Part shown: piece by piece, positions 52,482-61,895 of the stretch
Layout: each line of letters begins with the position of its first letter
Position numbering within the stretch: position 1 is the stretch's first letter
Notes under the pieces: generated by a model
What the model was told of the DNA's origin: nothing
Databases searched by the model: none
Seen by the model: the letters and a program-made list of their open reading frames with translations, nothing else
Assembly: GCA_030148425.1 (NCBI GenBank)
Contig: JASBTM010000015.1
Coordinates: forward strand, 1-64,000
Length of the DNA: 64,000 nucleotides
Source: Hyphomicrobium sp.
GTDB lineage: Bacteria; Pseudomonadota; Alphaproteobacteria; Rhizobiales; Hyphomicrobiaceae
Direction of reading: 5' to 3'
Position numbers and translations under genes: made by a program

Positions 52482-53527
52482 AGCCGTCTTTCCGTAAAGC
52501 CGGAAATCCGGCTTCACACACGCACGTACTCCCGGCTCTCCGTCGAGCCGCAGTCCCCTTTGTCCTGTTGGCGACGACTGCGCTCGCCGGCTGCGCGACC
52601 ACCAATCCGCCGCCGGAAATCTCCTACGACAATGCGGCTCCCGCCGTGCAGACGGTCGACCCACCTGCGCCGGTCACCGTGGTCGAACTGCCCCGACCGC
52701 TACCGCTGCCTGGCCAATTGCAGCGTGTGGAGGAGACGCGGCGTGCCCCGGAGCCTTCTAATCCGACCGCTCGCGTCAACCAGGCAAACGAGGCGGCACG
52801 AGTCCAGCCGGTGCGCGACGGCTTCATTAACTCGATGCAGGTCTACCCGTGGACTCAAGGGGCGCTTTATCAAGTCTATACCGCCGTCGGGCAGATCACC
52901 GACATCGCGCTCCAACCCGGGGAGCAGCTTGTCGGCGCAGGCCCGGTGGCCGCCGGCGACACAGTGCGCTGGATCATCGGCGACACCGAGAGCGGATCAG
53001 GCGCAACGCGCCAGATCCACATCCTCGTGAAGCCCACCCGCGCCGACCTGATGACCAACCTCGTCATCAACACCAATATGCGCACCTATCACATGGAACT
53101 GCGCTCGACAGAGCGCACCTATATGGCGTCGGTCTCGTGGCAGTATCCGCAGGACCAGCTCATCGCGCTGCGTCGGCAGAACGCCGAGGCGCAGGCGGCC
53201 CAGCCGGTGGCGAGCGGCGTCGATCTCGCGAACGTCAACTTCCGCTATGCGATCGAGGGCGACCGTGCGCCGTGGCGGCCTCTGCGCGCCTTCGACGACG
53301 GTCGCCAGGTCTTCATCGAGTTTCCGCGCGGCATCGGTCAGGGCGAGATGCCGCCACTCTTCGTCGTCGGCCCCGAGGGCAACACCTCTGAGCTCGTGAA
53401 CTATCGCGTTCGCGGCCACCACATGATCGTTGATCGTCTGTTCGCGGCTGCCGAACTTCGCTTCGGCTCCGGCCGCGAGCAGAAGCGCGTCAGGATCGTC
53501 CGCACAGACGGGAGGCCGACCTCGTGA
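52478..53527 (+). CDS. trbG: P-type conjugal transfer protein TrbG
   Basis: A 349-aa VirB9-like outer-membrane-complex protein with a lipoprotein-like leader (VLLATTALAGCATT). The typical blocks are TAVGQITDIALQPGEQL, WIIGDTESGSG and the C-terminal RPLRAFDDGRQVFIEFP. The region before the hydrophobic leader is lengthened by a palindromic repeat (52489-52517) that encodes FRKAGNPAS. It overlaps trbI by 4 bp. Confidence 0.9.
   Translation: MKPSFRKAGNPASHTHVLPALRRAAVPFVLLATTALAGCATTNPPPEISYDNAAPAVQTVDPPAPVTVVELPRPLPLPGQLQRVEETRRAPEPSNPTARVNQANEAARVQPVRDGFINSMQVYPWTQGALYQVYTAVGQITDIALQPGEQLVGAGPVAAGDTVRWIIGDTESGSGATRQIHILVKPTRADLMTNLVINTNMRTYHMELRSTERTYMASVSWQYPQDQLIALRRQNAEAQAAQPVASGVDLANVNFRYAIEGDRAPWRPLRAFDDGRQVFIEFPRGIGQGEMPPLFVVGPEGNTSELVNYRVRGHHMIVDRLFAAAELRFGSGREQKRVRIVRTDGRPTS
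52489..52517. repeat. Dispersed palindromic repeat within coding sequence, copy 2
   Basis: Contains the 18-bp palindrome AAGCCGGA-AA-TCCGGCTT, preceded by TTTCCGT and followed by CAC, resembling 18998-19026. It is inserted near the 5' end of trbG without breaking the frame. Confidence 0.45.
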
Positions 53528-54744
53528 GCGAGAACCCGCCCCGGATTGAGGAAGTGCCGGACGACGATGCGCAGCCCCTGACCGGCGAGCCGGTCGGGCC
53601 TGCGCCGATGCGACTGCGGGCCGAACCGCCCCGCGTCACCCGGTTGTCGCGGAAGGTTCTCGCCGGCCTCGGTCTTGTCGCCAGCGTCGGGCTCGGAGGT
53701 GCGCTGATCTACGCGCTTCAGACCCGCGACGCCGGTCGGCCGAACGACGAACTCTATTCGACCGAGAACCGCTCGACCGCTGACGGACTGGCCGGCCTGC
53801 CGCGAGATTACAGTGGCGTGCCACAGCTCGGTCCCCCTCTTCCCGGTGACCTCGGCCGGCCGATCCTTAGTACCCAGGATCGCGGACAGCCGGTGCCCAC
53901 ACCCGGGACGGCCACGCCCAATCCCGGCATCAGCCCGGAAGAGCAGCGCCGCCTTCAGGAAATCGAGACCGCGCGCACCAGCCGTCTCTTCTCCGGATCG
54001 GAAAGCCGGGGCACACCCGCTGCTGCGGGAGCTGCCCCAGCGCTCGCGCCGGCGCCGGATTTGGCGAGCATTGGCCTCGCTCCGCCGCCCGCCACGCCCT
54101 CGGCGCAGGACCGGCAGAACGCGTTTCTGAACGCCGCGGCCGATCGCAGGACGGTTGCGCCCGATCGCGTCGCTGCGCCAGTATCGCCGAACGTCCTTCA
54201 GGCGGGAGCAGTGATATCCGCGGCGCTGATCACCGGCATCCGATCCGATCTACCCGGCCAGATCACCGCGCAGGTCACCGAAAACATCTACGACAGCCCA
54301 ACCGGCCGTATCTTGCTTGTGCCGCAAGGCACTCGTGTGGTCGGGCAGTACGACAACAACGTGCAGTTCGGCCAGAGCCGAGTCCTGCTCGTCTGGACTC
54401 GGCTCGTCTTCCCGAACGGGCGCTCGATCGTTCTCGAGCGCCAGCCTGGTGCTGACGCTGAAGGGTTCGCCGGGCTTCAGGATGGCGTCGATTACCATTG
54501 GTGGGATCTGGCCAAGGCTGCGGGATTGTCGACACTGCTGAGCGTCGGCGCCGAACTCGCGGTCGACAACGACGATCGGCTCGTTCAGGCGATCCGGAAC
54601 GGTGGGCAGGACACCATCAACGACGCAGGGCAGCAGATTGTGAGGCGTCAGCTCAACGTCGCGCCCACGATCACTATTCGGCCCGGATTTCCCGTGCGCG
54701 TTATCGTGACGCGAGACTTGGTACTGGAGCCATATGGAGGGTGA
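53524..54744 (+). CDS. trbI: Conjugal transfer protein TrbI
   Basis: A 406-aa VirB10-like protein that links the inner and outer membranes: one helix near residues 40-62, a Pro-rich periplasmic part, and the C-terminal beta-barrel domain (TAQVTENIYDSPTGRILLVPQG; RPGFPVRVIVTRDLVLEPY). Last structural gene of the trb operon; overlaps the next gene by 1 bp. Confidence 0.92.
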   Translation: MSENPPRIEEVPDDDAQPLTGEPVGPAPMRLRAEPPRVTRLSRKVLAGLGLVASVGLGGALIYALQTRDAGRPNDELYSTENRSTADGLAGLPRDYSGVPQLGPPLPGDLGRPILSTQDRGQPVPTPGTATPNPGISPEEQRRLQEIETARTSRLFSGSESRGTPAAAGAAPALAPAPDLASIGLAPPPATPSAQDRQNAFLNAAADRRTVAPDRVAAPVSPNVLQAGAVISAALITGIRSDLPGQITAQVTENIYDSPTGRILLVPQGTRVVGQYDNNVQFGQSRVLLVWTRLVFPNGRSIVLERQPGADAEGFAGLQDGVDYHWWDLAKAAGLSTLLSVGAELAVDNDDRLVQAIRNGGQDTINDAGQQIVRRQLNVAPTITIRPGFPVRVIVTRDLVLEPYGG

Positions 54745-54983
54745 TGATGTCGAAGCTTAAGCTAGGCCCCATCGCGGACGACAAGCCGCTTAAGGTACAG
54801 GTCGAGCTACCTGCAGCTCTCCACCAGGACCTTGTTGACTACGCCCACCTATTGGGCCGAGAGCAAGGTCAGTCCGCTGTTGACCCAGCTCGGTTAATCG
54901 TCCCGATGTTACAACGGTTCATCGCGACAGACCGTGGCTTCGCCAAAGCCAGGCGAACGTTGACGCCGGGGAGCGCCGATTAA
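54744..54983 (+). CDS. DUF2274 family protein
   Basis: A 79-aa protein (MSKLKLGPIADDKPLKVQVEL; HQDLVDYAHLLGRE) that regularly follows trbI in these operons. It resembles a small RHH-type DNA-binding protein and may regulate transfer. The 3' end overlaps the convergent LysR gene by 4 bp. Confidence 0.85.
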   Translation: MMSKLKLGPIADDKPLKVQVELPAALHQDLVDYAHLLGREQGQSAVDPARLIVPMLQRFIATDRGFAKARRTLTPGSAD

Positions 54984-55876
54984 TCCGTGGTCCCCGCTCT
55001 AGAGGGGGTGTCGAAACACTTCAGCAGCAGCGGCAGAGTCGGGTTCTCGTTGTCACTGGAAGAAATTATAGCGGCCGTCGGCGCCTGCGCCGATGGGAGC
55101 GGGATCAACGCGATATCCGGCCGGTAGATCACGCTGGTGATGGTCAAGCCGAAGCCCTGTTCGACCATCGTCAGCAGGGTTTCTCGGCTGACTTGTTGGA
55201 TCGAGAGTTGAACCGCTCCGTCTCCGGCGCCCACCATGCGCCGGAGTATGCCAGCGAGCTCACGCCCAGCGCCATCCGAGCGAACGAGGAAGACTTCGTC
55301 ACAAATGTCCTCCCACGACAGCTCTGGCCGTGCTGCCAACTCGTGAAGCGGGGACAATGCTACGAACAGATCTGGTTCGCAGAGACGTCGAACTTGGAAC
55401 TGAGGACTTTTGCTCGCACTCAGGCTGATTGCTGCGTCCAGTAATCCGCGCTTCACCCCCAAAGAGTTTTCTTCTGAAGTGCCTTCCTCAAGCTTTACCT
55501 CGATCGTCGGATGTCGATTTCTGAATGCCGCGAGAATGTCGATGATCGGGCACGCCGGAAACGCTTCGAGCATTCCAAACCTCACTAGCCCGGTCTTGAG
55601 CTTTCGTGCGGAGCGGATCTCCGTTGCGGCGTTACGAAGGTAGCGCGCTCCCACCACCGCTTGTTGAAGGAAGCGCTCACCTTCTGGAGTCAGCCCTGCC
55701 CCCGCTCGCGTACGCTTGAAGAGAGAAAAGCCAAGCTGGCGCTCAAACAGCTGCACACGTCGGCTGACGGTGGATTGCGATATCGATAGGCGCTCCGCCG
55801 CTCGGCGGAAGCTGCCGGCCTCGGCGACCTGAACGGCGTACTTCAGGTATCGGAGATCAAGAGTCAGGTCGGGCAT
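54980..55876 (-). CDS. LysR-family transcriptional regulator
   Basis: A 298-aa LTTR: N-terminal winged HTH (LRYLKYAVQVAEAGSFRRAAERLSISQSTVS) followed by the co-inducer domain. A LysR gene convergent with the DUF2274 gene is common at the end of these trb operons, so it may belong to the ICE backbone and not to the following stress genes. Target and ligand unknown. Confidence 0.85.
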   Translation of the reverse strand: MPDLTLDLRYLKYAVQVAEAGSFRRAAERLSISQSTVSRRVQLFERQLGFSLFKRTRAGAGLTPEGERFLQQAVVGARYLRNAATEIRSARKLKTGLVRFGMLEAFPACPIIDILAAFRNRHPTIEVKLEEGTSEENSLGVKRGLLDAAISLSASKSPQFQVRRLCEPDLFVALSPLHELAARPELSWEDICDEVFLVRSDGAGRELAGILRRMVGAGDGAVQLSIQQVSRETLLTMVEQGFGLTITSVIYRPDIALIPLPSAQAPTAAIISSSDNENPTLPLLLKCFDTPSRAGTTD

Positions 55877-56105
55877 GAGACCCGTCCGATCATACCGGCG
55901 GTCTCATCGGCGAACCGCCTGCGCCCGGTGAGCGGCACCCATGCACGTCCACTTTCATCGAGCCCACCCCCGCTAGCGCCTGGGGAACGAGCACGTCCGT
56001 TGATCTCAGATGTGGAATCCGAGCTGAGCCCCTCAATGAGCATGACCATGTCCGAATCTGTCATAGATGCATGCGGCGGTCATACATTTTCACACGCTTG
56101 AAGTC

Positions 56106-56120
56106 TATGCGCGAAGCATA
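56106..56120. promoter_or_regulatory. TATGC/GCATA operator at first MarR gene
   Basis: TATGC-GCGAA-GCATA, 13 bp before the MarR start codon. The same arms recur at 58.7 and 63.27 kb. Confidence 0.5.
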
Positions 56121-56132
56121 TATTCTTGCGGT

Positions 56133-56666
56133 ATGGAGCCTGAGGTCGCCAAGTACCATTTAGGTGCACTCGCGTTGGCGGTTGCAGACAGCATCGCCAG
56201 TGTCTCGGCCTCGTTTTCACCAAGCGGCCGGGGGACCGCCGTGATGGTGTTACTCAGCATGGAGCCCGGACTGCCGATCAGCGTTTTGGCTACCTCGATC
56301 GGGCTTTCTCATGCCGGGACGGTGCGATTGATCGATAGGCTCGAGCGCGGACAGTTGGTGGAACGACGAAGACAAATCACCGACAGGCGGGCGCGCTTCA
56401 TTCACCTCACCAATTCGGGGAAGAAGATAACGGAAGCCTTGCTCAAGGCACGGGAGCAGGTGATCTCCGAATGTGTTTCGCCCCTGTCGCCCAATGACCT
56501 CGACATTCTAGGCATGCTGTCGGAGCGGCTCCTTGTGGCAAACGGCTTCGACAAAGATGGCTCGGTCAGCCTTTGCCATCTGTGCGGCTACAGCAGGATC
56601 GCGCCTTCCCGTGGTAAAGCTAAGCCGGGGCGCTCGCCACGCTGGAACGTCGCATCAGAAGGCTGA
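56133..56666 (+). CDS. MarR-type regulator with Cys-x2-Cys
   Basis: A 177-aa winged-helix regulator of the MarR family (LPISVLATSIGLSHAGTVRLIDRLERGQLVERRR, then DRRARFIHLTNSGKK). The C-terminal part has CHLC in VSLCHLCGYSRIAP, a likely redox- or metal-sensing pair. I chose the ATG at 56133 because the operator palindrome lies just upstream. The YeeE/YedE gene starts 26 bp after its stop and is probably co-transcribed. A paralogue is encoded at 59.3 kb. Confidence 0.8.
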   Translation: MEPEVAKYHLGALALAVADSIASVSASFSPSGRGTAVMVLLSMEPGLPISVLATSIGLSHAGTVRLIDRLERGQLVERRRQITDRRARFIHLTNSGKKITEALLKAREQVISECVSPLSPNDLDILGMLSERLLVANGFDKDGSVSLCHLCGYSRIAPSRGKAKPGRSPRWNVASEG

Positions 56667-56692
56667 CGATATGATCAGGCAGGCTTGATATA

Positions 56693-57652
56693 ATGGGATC
56701 GTTTGCGCTCGAACTTCTTCTATGCGTACTTGCCTTCGGGTTCGGATATGCGGCGAACCAAGGCGGAACCTGTTTAGTGGTGGCCGCTCATGAGTTACAC
56801 AGAAGACAGCCGCCGAAAATGTTCGTCGGATTTCTCGCAGCGTCGGCAGCGGCAGGCCTGGTTGCGGTCCCGATAGTCTGGACGGGAACACTGGGCGCAA
56901 CACTCGCACCCTCGACTAGCATCAATTTCCTACCGCTCATCGGCGCCATCGCCTTCGGCCTCGGCGCACTCATTAATGACACATGCCTGCTCGGATCGCT
57001 GGCGCGGCTTGGGGATGGGGAGATGCGACTTCTAGCTCTACCCTTGGGATTGGCGATTGGTATCTTGGCTGCCAACCATGGCAGGTTCGGCTACGATTCA
57101 ACATGGCCAAGCTTAATCTCCAAACCGAGCGCAACAGGCCTCGTTACTCTCCTAGCCTTCCTAGTTGTGCTCGTGCTGGCACTCGTTTTCGTTTCCACGA
57201 AGAGCGTTCTGCGAACAAAGCCGGGTTGGTCGTTCGGCGCTTCGATGATTGGACTCGGTATCACTGGCGGACTTCTATATGCACTCTCGCCGGCCTGGAC
57301 CTTCGCAGACGTGATTCAACGCGCCCTTCCTCTCAGAATGTCGCCGGCCGGCGAGGTCGCGCTCACTGCGGTGATCTCTTCGATCGCAGGCGCCCTTACC
57401 GCCTCCTTTCGCCAAGGAAATCTGCGTCTCCAACTGCCGACAGCCAATGGCATTCTGCGATCTGTCGTCGGCGGCACATTGATGGGTATCGGAATAGCGC
57501 TCATACCCGGCGGGAATGATGGGTTGATCCTCGCAGCGGTTCCGACTCTTTCACCTGGTGGGATAGTCGCCTACCTTCTGATGACGACGACAATCGTCTT
57601 CGGATTTGCAGCGCGTGGTAAGTTATTCCGGCGCTGCCTTTCACGGCCATGA
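56693..57652 (+). CDS. YeeE/YedE-family (thiosulfate/sulfur) transporter
   Basis: A 319-aa integral membrane protein with the duplicated motif of the YeeE/YedE family: GYAANQGGTCLVVAA in the first half, GALINDTCLLGSLARLGDGE before the middle, and IALIPGGNDGLIL in the second. Conserved Cys residues relay thiosulfate or related sulfur species in characterised members. The pairing with a Cys-containing MarR regulator suggests sulfur-species import or export under stress. Confidence 0.8.
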   Translation: MGSFALELLLCVLAFGFGYAANQGGTCLVVAAHELHRRQPPKMFVGFLAASAAAGLVAVPIVWTGTLGATLAPSTSINFLPLIGAIAFGLGALINDTCLLGSLARLGDGEMRLLALPLGLAIGILAANHGRFGYDSTWPSLISKPSATGLVTLLAFLVVLVLALVFVSTKSVLRTKPGWSFGASMIGLGITGGLLYALSPAWTFADVIQRALPLRMSPAGEVALTAVISSIAGALTASFRQGNLRLQLPTANGILRSVVGGTLMGIGIALIPGGNDGLILAAVPTLSPGGIVAYLLMTTTIVFGFAARGKLFRRCLSRP

Positions 57653-57690
57653 TAAGGGCAACAGAGGACTTGCCCTCCTGACATGAGCAT

Positions 57691-58133
57691 TTATCCCGAC
57701 CGGGAATATCGGCTGACTAGCTCGTATGCCTTTGCAGGCCCTTGGACCATGATGACCACTTCAAAGGCCGCCGGCCCCAGAATCCTGTAGGTTGCATGGT
57801 AGGTGTCGTCTCCGCAGGCATAGACGCCACTCGCTTCCAACCCGGTATCCGTCCGCGAGAAACTCACGCTGAGGAACTGCGTCCCGATATGAGGTCCGTC
57901 TGCGAACTCGACGACAACACTGTCCTCGCTCAGCGATAGCGATACTGTCGGCACGCGGAGAATACTCTGCCATCTGCCAGTGTGAGAATGCTGCTCTCTC
58001 GATAAGCGAGCGCGCCTTCGCCGAAACGGGCGAAGACCGCGTCGCCATGCAGCTGAGCGCCTCCGGGCTCGATATCGCGACGGAGCATCCATGCCCCGCG
58101 GAGGTTCTGCAGGATTTGCACGCCCGCCGTCAC
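57691..58133 (-). pseudogene. DUF6314-like gene, frameshifted
   Basis: Two frames share one family sequence: LQNLRGAWMLRRDIEPGG...FSACRQYRYR stops at a TGA near 57940, and the remainder (SEDSVVVEFADGPH; YACGDDTYHATYRI) continues in the -1 frame to 57691. The break is at a tandem TATCGCTATCGC. One missing base would restore it, so a mutation or a sequence error. It lies directly behind the RclC-like gene, on the same strand. Confidence 0.55.
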
Positions 58134-58146
58134 GAGAGGACCACAG

Positions 58147-58635
58147 TCACGAGGGCGCAAGCGCCCCTCTGTGGCGGACCGAAGCACGCAGCAGCACGAG
58201 GGACGCCGCTAGCAGAACTGCGTCCTTCAGTAGAAACTGCCCTGGTGCAGCCGAAATCGCAGGAAAGCCGCCGGCAGTCTGCTCCGCGACACCTGGAGTG
58301 GTGATGAAAAAGGTCAGCGTGATCAGATATGTCGCCGCTGACATCAGTGCGCCGAGCGCAGAGAAGAGTGGACGAAATGCACCAAGGATCAGAACGAGAC
58401 CGGTCGATAACTCGATAACGCCGATGAAATAGCTTTGCCCCTGCATCCCGAACATGCCCAGCCAATTCATGATCGGGCTGTGTTCGATAAACGGGGCGAT
58501 ACCATAGGCCTCGTACGCTGTGAACTTCATCGCGCCGAACCACAGAAATACGATCACGAGAGCCCATCTAAGCAGGCCAAGATCCCTCCGACCGTGCTCG
58601 GGGACAAGAAATTCATAACGGTCGAAAATGCTCAT
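58147..58635 (-). CDS. RclC-like DUF417 membrane protein
   Basis: A 162-aa inner-membrane protein of the DUF417/YkgB family (DLGLLRWALVIVFLWFGAMKFTAYEAYGI; ELSTGLVLILGAFRPL), four helices. E. coli RclC, of the reactive-chlorine resistance operon, belongs here. A perfect 9-bp palindrome, probably a MarR operator, lies 70 bp upstream of its start. The match supports a reactive-chlorine or related oxidant response for this region. Confidence 0.82.
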   Translation of the reverse strand: MSIFDRYEFLVPEHGRRDLGLLRWALVIVFLWFGAMKFTAYEAYGIAPFIEHSPIMNWLGMFGMQGQSYFIGVIELSTGLVLILGAFRPLFSALGALMSAATYLITLTFFITTPGVAEQTAGGFPAISAAPGQFLLKDAVLLAASLVLLRASVRHRGALAPS

Positions 58636-58706
58636 CTAAAATTCCTCAACAGTGGTCCCGTGGGAACGTCACGAACGTCGTCTACGTGCTTCGGGCAGGC
58701 GTTGCA

Positions 58707-58727
58707 GTATATGCGCGACGCATATAC
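58707..58727. promoter_or_regulatory. Perfect MarR-type operator
   Basis: 9-bp arms GTATATGCG and CGCATATAC with a 3-nt spacer, upstream of the RclC-like gene. It is the best copy of the motif in this region. Confidence 0.65.
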
Positions 58728-58899
58728 TAATAAGCGAGATATGTCGAGCGGCTGGCTCGCGCTTCGCTGCCTCACGAAGCCATCCTCATCGGCGATGCCT
58801 TTACCCAGCAAACGCGCGACCTTGCGGGATTTTGACTTGATGGGGCTGGCGCTCCGGGTGGGCCTATAGCCCGTTGGCAAACGTCCAGCCTGTACGGAT

Positions 58900-59068
58900 G
58901 GACGCGGCCCTCGACGAGATAACCATGCCGACCGAAATCGTAGCAGCGATCGCCGCAATCCCCGACGTCGTGGAGCACGGACTGTTCCTCAATGGGATTG
59001 ATACAATCGTGATCGCGCGCGGTGACACGATGGAAGTGCGACGCCGGGGGCAAGCGAGGTCTCGCTGA
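58900..59068 (+). pseudogene. rpiA: Remnant of ribose-5-phosphate isomerase A
   Basis: The frame encodes ITMPTEIVAAIAAIPDVVEHGLF and IDTIVIARGDTMEV, the C-terminal signature of RpiA (IPGVVEHGLF in normal enzymes). Only about 50 codons are left, with no catalytic part. Confidence 0.6.
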
Positions 59069-59339
59069 TCTGCACCTGCGCGGCCTGGATGACAGCGCTG
59101 ACGCGGAGTGATTCTCAGGCGCGACCTACGGCGATTCCGAGCGAAAAGGCTTGCCCTATAGCCGCCAGGTATCAACGGTTCCGCGGCCTTAGCGAGCCGG
59201 ACCCGTTTTTTTCGGCGCGCTCGATCAGTCGAAATCCTCCGAAACCCTTTTAAAACAGGACATTTTCCACAAGCCGCGCGGCGGAAGAGGACCACGGTAT
59301 GGCTTGCTGTCTATGCTCCGCGCACATATAGATGTGGCA

Positions 59340-59879
59340 ATGGATGGACCTCGAGATCGAAACATTTTCGGGGCGTTCGCACTCATGATCAGCGACGACA
59401 TCGTTCGCGCTAGTTCATCGCGGGCGCCGGAAGCTGGACCCGCCGCCTCAGCGCTGGCGTTGCTCGCGCACAAGCCCGGGCTCTCGATCCGTATGCTTGC
59501 GATCGGGGTGGGCCTTTCACATGCTGGAACTGTTCGCCTGGTGGATAGATTGGTAAGCGAGGGATTGATCGAGCGTAGGGAGCATTCGACAGACGGGCGC
59601 GCGCGATCCCTCTATCTTACTCCAACTGGCAAGGTCGCGAGCGACGAGGTCCTGGCCTCGCGCGATCAAGTGATTGCCGAAGGGCTATCGATCCTTAATC
59701 CAGACGAACTGAAAACCTTATCGGACATCGCTGAACGCGTTCTCCGAAATCGCTTGGAAAACCTCGAGCAGTCATACCGCATCTGCCGCTTGTGCTGCTA
59801 CGAGGGCTGCACGAACTGCCCCGTCGATGCCGAATTGCATGAGCGAGGTGTGGACCGCGAGAAGAACGACGACGCGTAG
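59340..59879 (+). CDS. MarR-type regulator with Cys-rich tail
   Basis: A 179-aa MarR regulator, paralogous to the one at 56.1 kb (LSIRMLAIGVGLSHAGTVRLVDRL; DGRARSLYLTPTGK). The C-terminal ICRLCCYEGCTNCPVD has five Cys in 14 residues, suggesting an Fe-S cluster, zinc or thiol switch. A degenerate TATG...CATATA palindrome overlaps the region just before the start. The start could be 59304 or 59340; I prefer the latter because the palindrome would otherwise be in the gene. Confidence 0.75.
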   Translation: MDGPRDRNIFGAFALMISDDIVRASSSRAPEAGPAASALALLAHKPGLSIRMLAIGVGLSHAGTVRLVDRLVSEGLIERREHSTDGRARSLYLTPTGKVASDEVLASRDQVIAEGLSILNPDELKTLSDIAERVLRNRLENLEQSYRICRLCCYEGCTNCPVDAELHERGVDREKNDDA

Positions 59880-60275
59880 GAGACTCGCAATTGCGGCAGC
59901 TCAACGCTGCTCAGATGGCGGGGCTTCATAATGCCAGCGAGCCTACCATCAGCCGCATTCTTTTGGCTACGCGTCAAGCCGGCCGATCGGGCATGGCGGT
60001 CTCATTCTAATATGTCGGTGATCGCCCCACTTTTAGCCGCTCAGTTGATCGGAACGCGGTTTCGGAAGCGGCCGTTCAAACCACTCGCTGCATTCCCATT
60101 TCTCTATGTCCGATAGGTAGTTTCGGGGAAAAGCAGTCGGGAACAGGTTTCGGGAACGCATGCTCCGGCAGGAGCGCAGCGCGCGTCCCAAGCGCGTTTT
60201 CCCGGTAGAGCTTCCCAATCGGCAAAGTGCGGGCCACCTCAGACTGCGAACGCGAAAAACCGCCTGGCTGGTCAC
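59880..60275. other. Intergenic region, about 400 bp
   Basis: I see no supportable gene. Short frames exist on both strands but read as low-quality protein. Probable decayed DNA between the MarR gene and the convergent reductase operon. Confidence 0.4.
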
Positions 60276-61304
60276 TCAAGGCAGGGTAACGACGATTTTC
60301 GCTGCGGATACACCCGCCTTCAGGGCTTCCAAGGCAGCCTGGAGCATTTCAAGGCCCTGGCCCACGACCTTCGCCGGAGGGGCGGGGACGAACGTGCGCG
60401 CCGCGAGAGCCTGCGGCAGGAATTCGCGGTAGATCATTGGACCAACCTCGTCATCCTTGAGGCTCGTCCCGGAGATGTGCGTCGCCTCGACTCCAAATGG
60501 ACGCTCGTCGGGCGGGGCCAGCGTCGCTGCCACGCGGCGCGAGCCCTCGCATCTCGCAATGACGGCAAAACAGTCTTTCATGTGACCGGTCGCGTGAAGC
60601 GTTCCAGCGAGACTGCGCCCGCGCATTGCCTCAATCACGTCTTCCACGATGGCTGGACTCGAGTGGTCAAGAACCTCGCTTGCACCCAGCTCCTTCAACA
60701 GGCCGGCGTTGCGCGCCGAAGCGGTGGCGACGCACCTGTAGCCCGACGCCACCGCGAGCTGGATGGCGTTGCAGCCAACGCTCGACGATCCACCCCAGAC
60801 CAGAACGACCTCTGGACGCGCGGTCGGCGAGTGTAACGGTGGCGCGAGAGCCAACTGTGTCCTTCCGTAGAGCCCGCTTGCGGCGGTGCCAAGGCCAAGC
60901 GGGAGGACTGCCGCATCAGCGAAGGCCATGTTGTTGGGGATCGGCGCCGCCATGTGGTCCAGCACGATCGTGTGGTGCTGGAACGCACCCTGCGCAGGTT
61001 GATTTACGGTTGTCCCGACCGCCTGTCCGATGACTCGATCGCCGACCTTGAACCGCTCGACCGCGCCACCGACCGCCGCGACCTCACCGGAGACGTCGCT
61101 GCCGAGAATCGCGGGATAGTCGAGCCATGGCAAAAGCGCGACGTCCTGCAGAATCCAGTCGAGTGGGTTGATCGCGATGGCCGCGTTGCGGATCAATATC
61201 TCGTTCGCCGCCAGATGCGGCAGAGCGGTGACACCGATCCTCAGTGGCTGCCTCGGCGCTTTCTGCCAGGCGGCCTGATTAGTCACGGTTTCGGTCATCA
61301 TCAA
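60276..61304 (-). CDS. Zinc-less MDR alcohol dehydrogenase / quinone reductase-like
   Basis: A 342-aa medium-chain reductase: N-terminal GroES-like domain ([31 protein letters not shown]), Rossmann part with [16 protein letters not shown]. The zinc ligands of true alcohol dehydrogenases are missing, which fits the quinone oxidoreductase/enoyl reductase branch. Third gene of a leftward run with the hydrolase-OsmC gene and msrA; its start overlaps the msrA end by 26 bp. Likely detoxifies electrophilic carbonyls or quinones. Confidence 0.8.
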   Translation of the reverse strand: MMMTETVTNQAAWQKAPRQPLRIGVTALPHLAANEILIRNAAIAINPLDWILQDVALLPWLDYPAILGSDVSGEVAAVGGAVERFKVGDRVIGQAVGTTVNQPAQGAFQHHTIVLDHMAAPIPNNMAFADAAVLPLGLGTAASGLYGRTQLALAPPLHSPTARPEVVLVWGGSSSVGCNAIQLAVASGYRCVATASARNAGLLKELGASEVLDHSSPAIVEDVIEAMRGRSLAGTLHATGHMKDCFAVIARCEGSRRVAATLAPPDERPFGVEATHISGTSLKDDEVGPMIYREFLPQALAARTFVPAPPAKVVGQGLEMLQAALEALKAGVSAAKIVVTLP

Positions 61305-61863
61305 CTCTTTTTGTCAAGTATACAGCTGGGCGTTCGTCTGAGCGGTCCAACCGCCAGGTCGGGCGCACGAAGTGGCAGCTATAGCCCCCAGGATAGCGCA
61401 CCAGGTATTCTTGGTGCTCTGGCTCCGCCTCCCAAAAGGGTTCTTCTGGGTTGATCTCCGACACGACCGGGCCAGGCCAGCTTCCTGATGCCTCGATTTC
61501 CGCGATGGTTGTGAGGGCGACTTCCTTCTGCACTTCGGTGGTGTAGAAAATCGCCGATCGATAGCTCGGACCGACATCGCTGCCTTGTTGCTCGTAGGTC
61601 GTGGGGTCATGGATCTGGAAGAAGAGTTCCAAGAGCGAGCGATAGGCGAGAACGGAAGGGTCGAAGGTCACTTCCACTGCTTCCGCATGGCCGTAATGTC
61701 TCGCGTAGGTCGGATCAGGCATTTCTCCGCCTGTGTAACCGACACGCGTCGAAATGACTCCCCTGGCTCGGCGCAGCAAATCCTCCATGCCCCAGAAGCA
61801 GCCGCCTGCTAGAATTGCTCGCTCTGTCGCGGCCGCCCTATTGCCGGTAGGCGATTGGCTCAC
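61279..61863 (-). CDS. msrA: Peptide methionine sulfoxide reductase MsrA
   Basis: A 194-aa enzyme that repairs oxidised Met residues. The catalytic GCFWG is near residue 24-28, with [13 protein letters not shown] and [19 protein letters not shown] following. I chose the GTG at 61863 because GGAGG lies at the right distance. It sits between the hydrolase-OsmC gene and the reductase in one leftward transcript. Confidence 0.9.
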   Translation of the reverse strand: MSQSPTGNRAAATERAILAGGCFWGMEDLLRRARGVISTRVGYTGGEMPDPTYARHYGHAEAVEVTFDPSVLAYRSLLELFFQIHDPTTYEQQGSDVGPSYRSAIFYTTEVQKEVALTTIAEIEASGSWPGPVVSEINPEEPFWEAEPEHQEYLVRYPGGYSCHFVRPTWRLDRSDERPAVYLTKRVDDDRNRD

Positions 61864-61895
61864 AGTCCGTTCGCCCTCCTCCGTGTGCGCCACGG

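Larger units (their letters stand above)
58636..59339. other. Gene-poor region with operator and rpiA remnant
   Basis: No intact gene. It holds the operator at 58707-58727, an rpiA remnant near 58900-59068, and ordinary-looking spacer with no promoter that I could identify with confidence. Confidence 0.5.

Noticed and set aside
60033..60275. Minus-strand 80-codon frame before the MDR reductase end
   Set aside because: Low-quality composition and overlapping alternative frames of equal length; no start signal.
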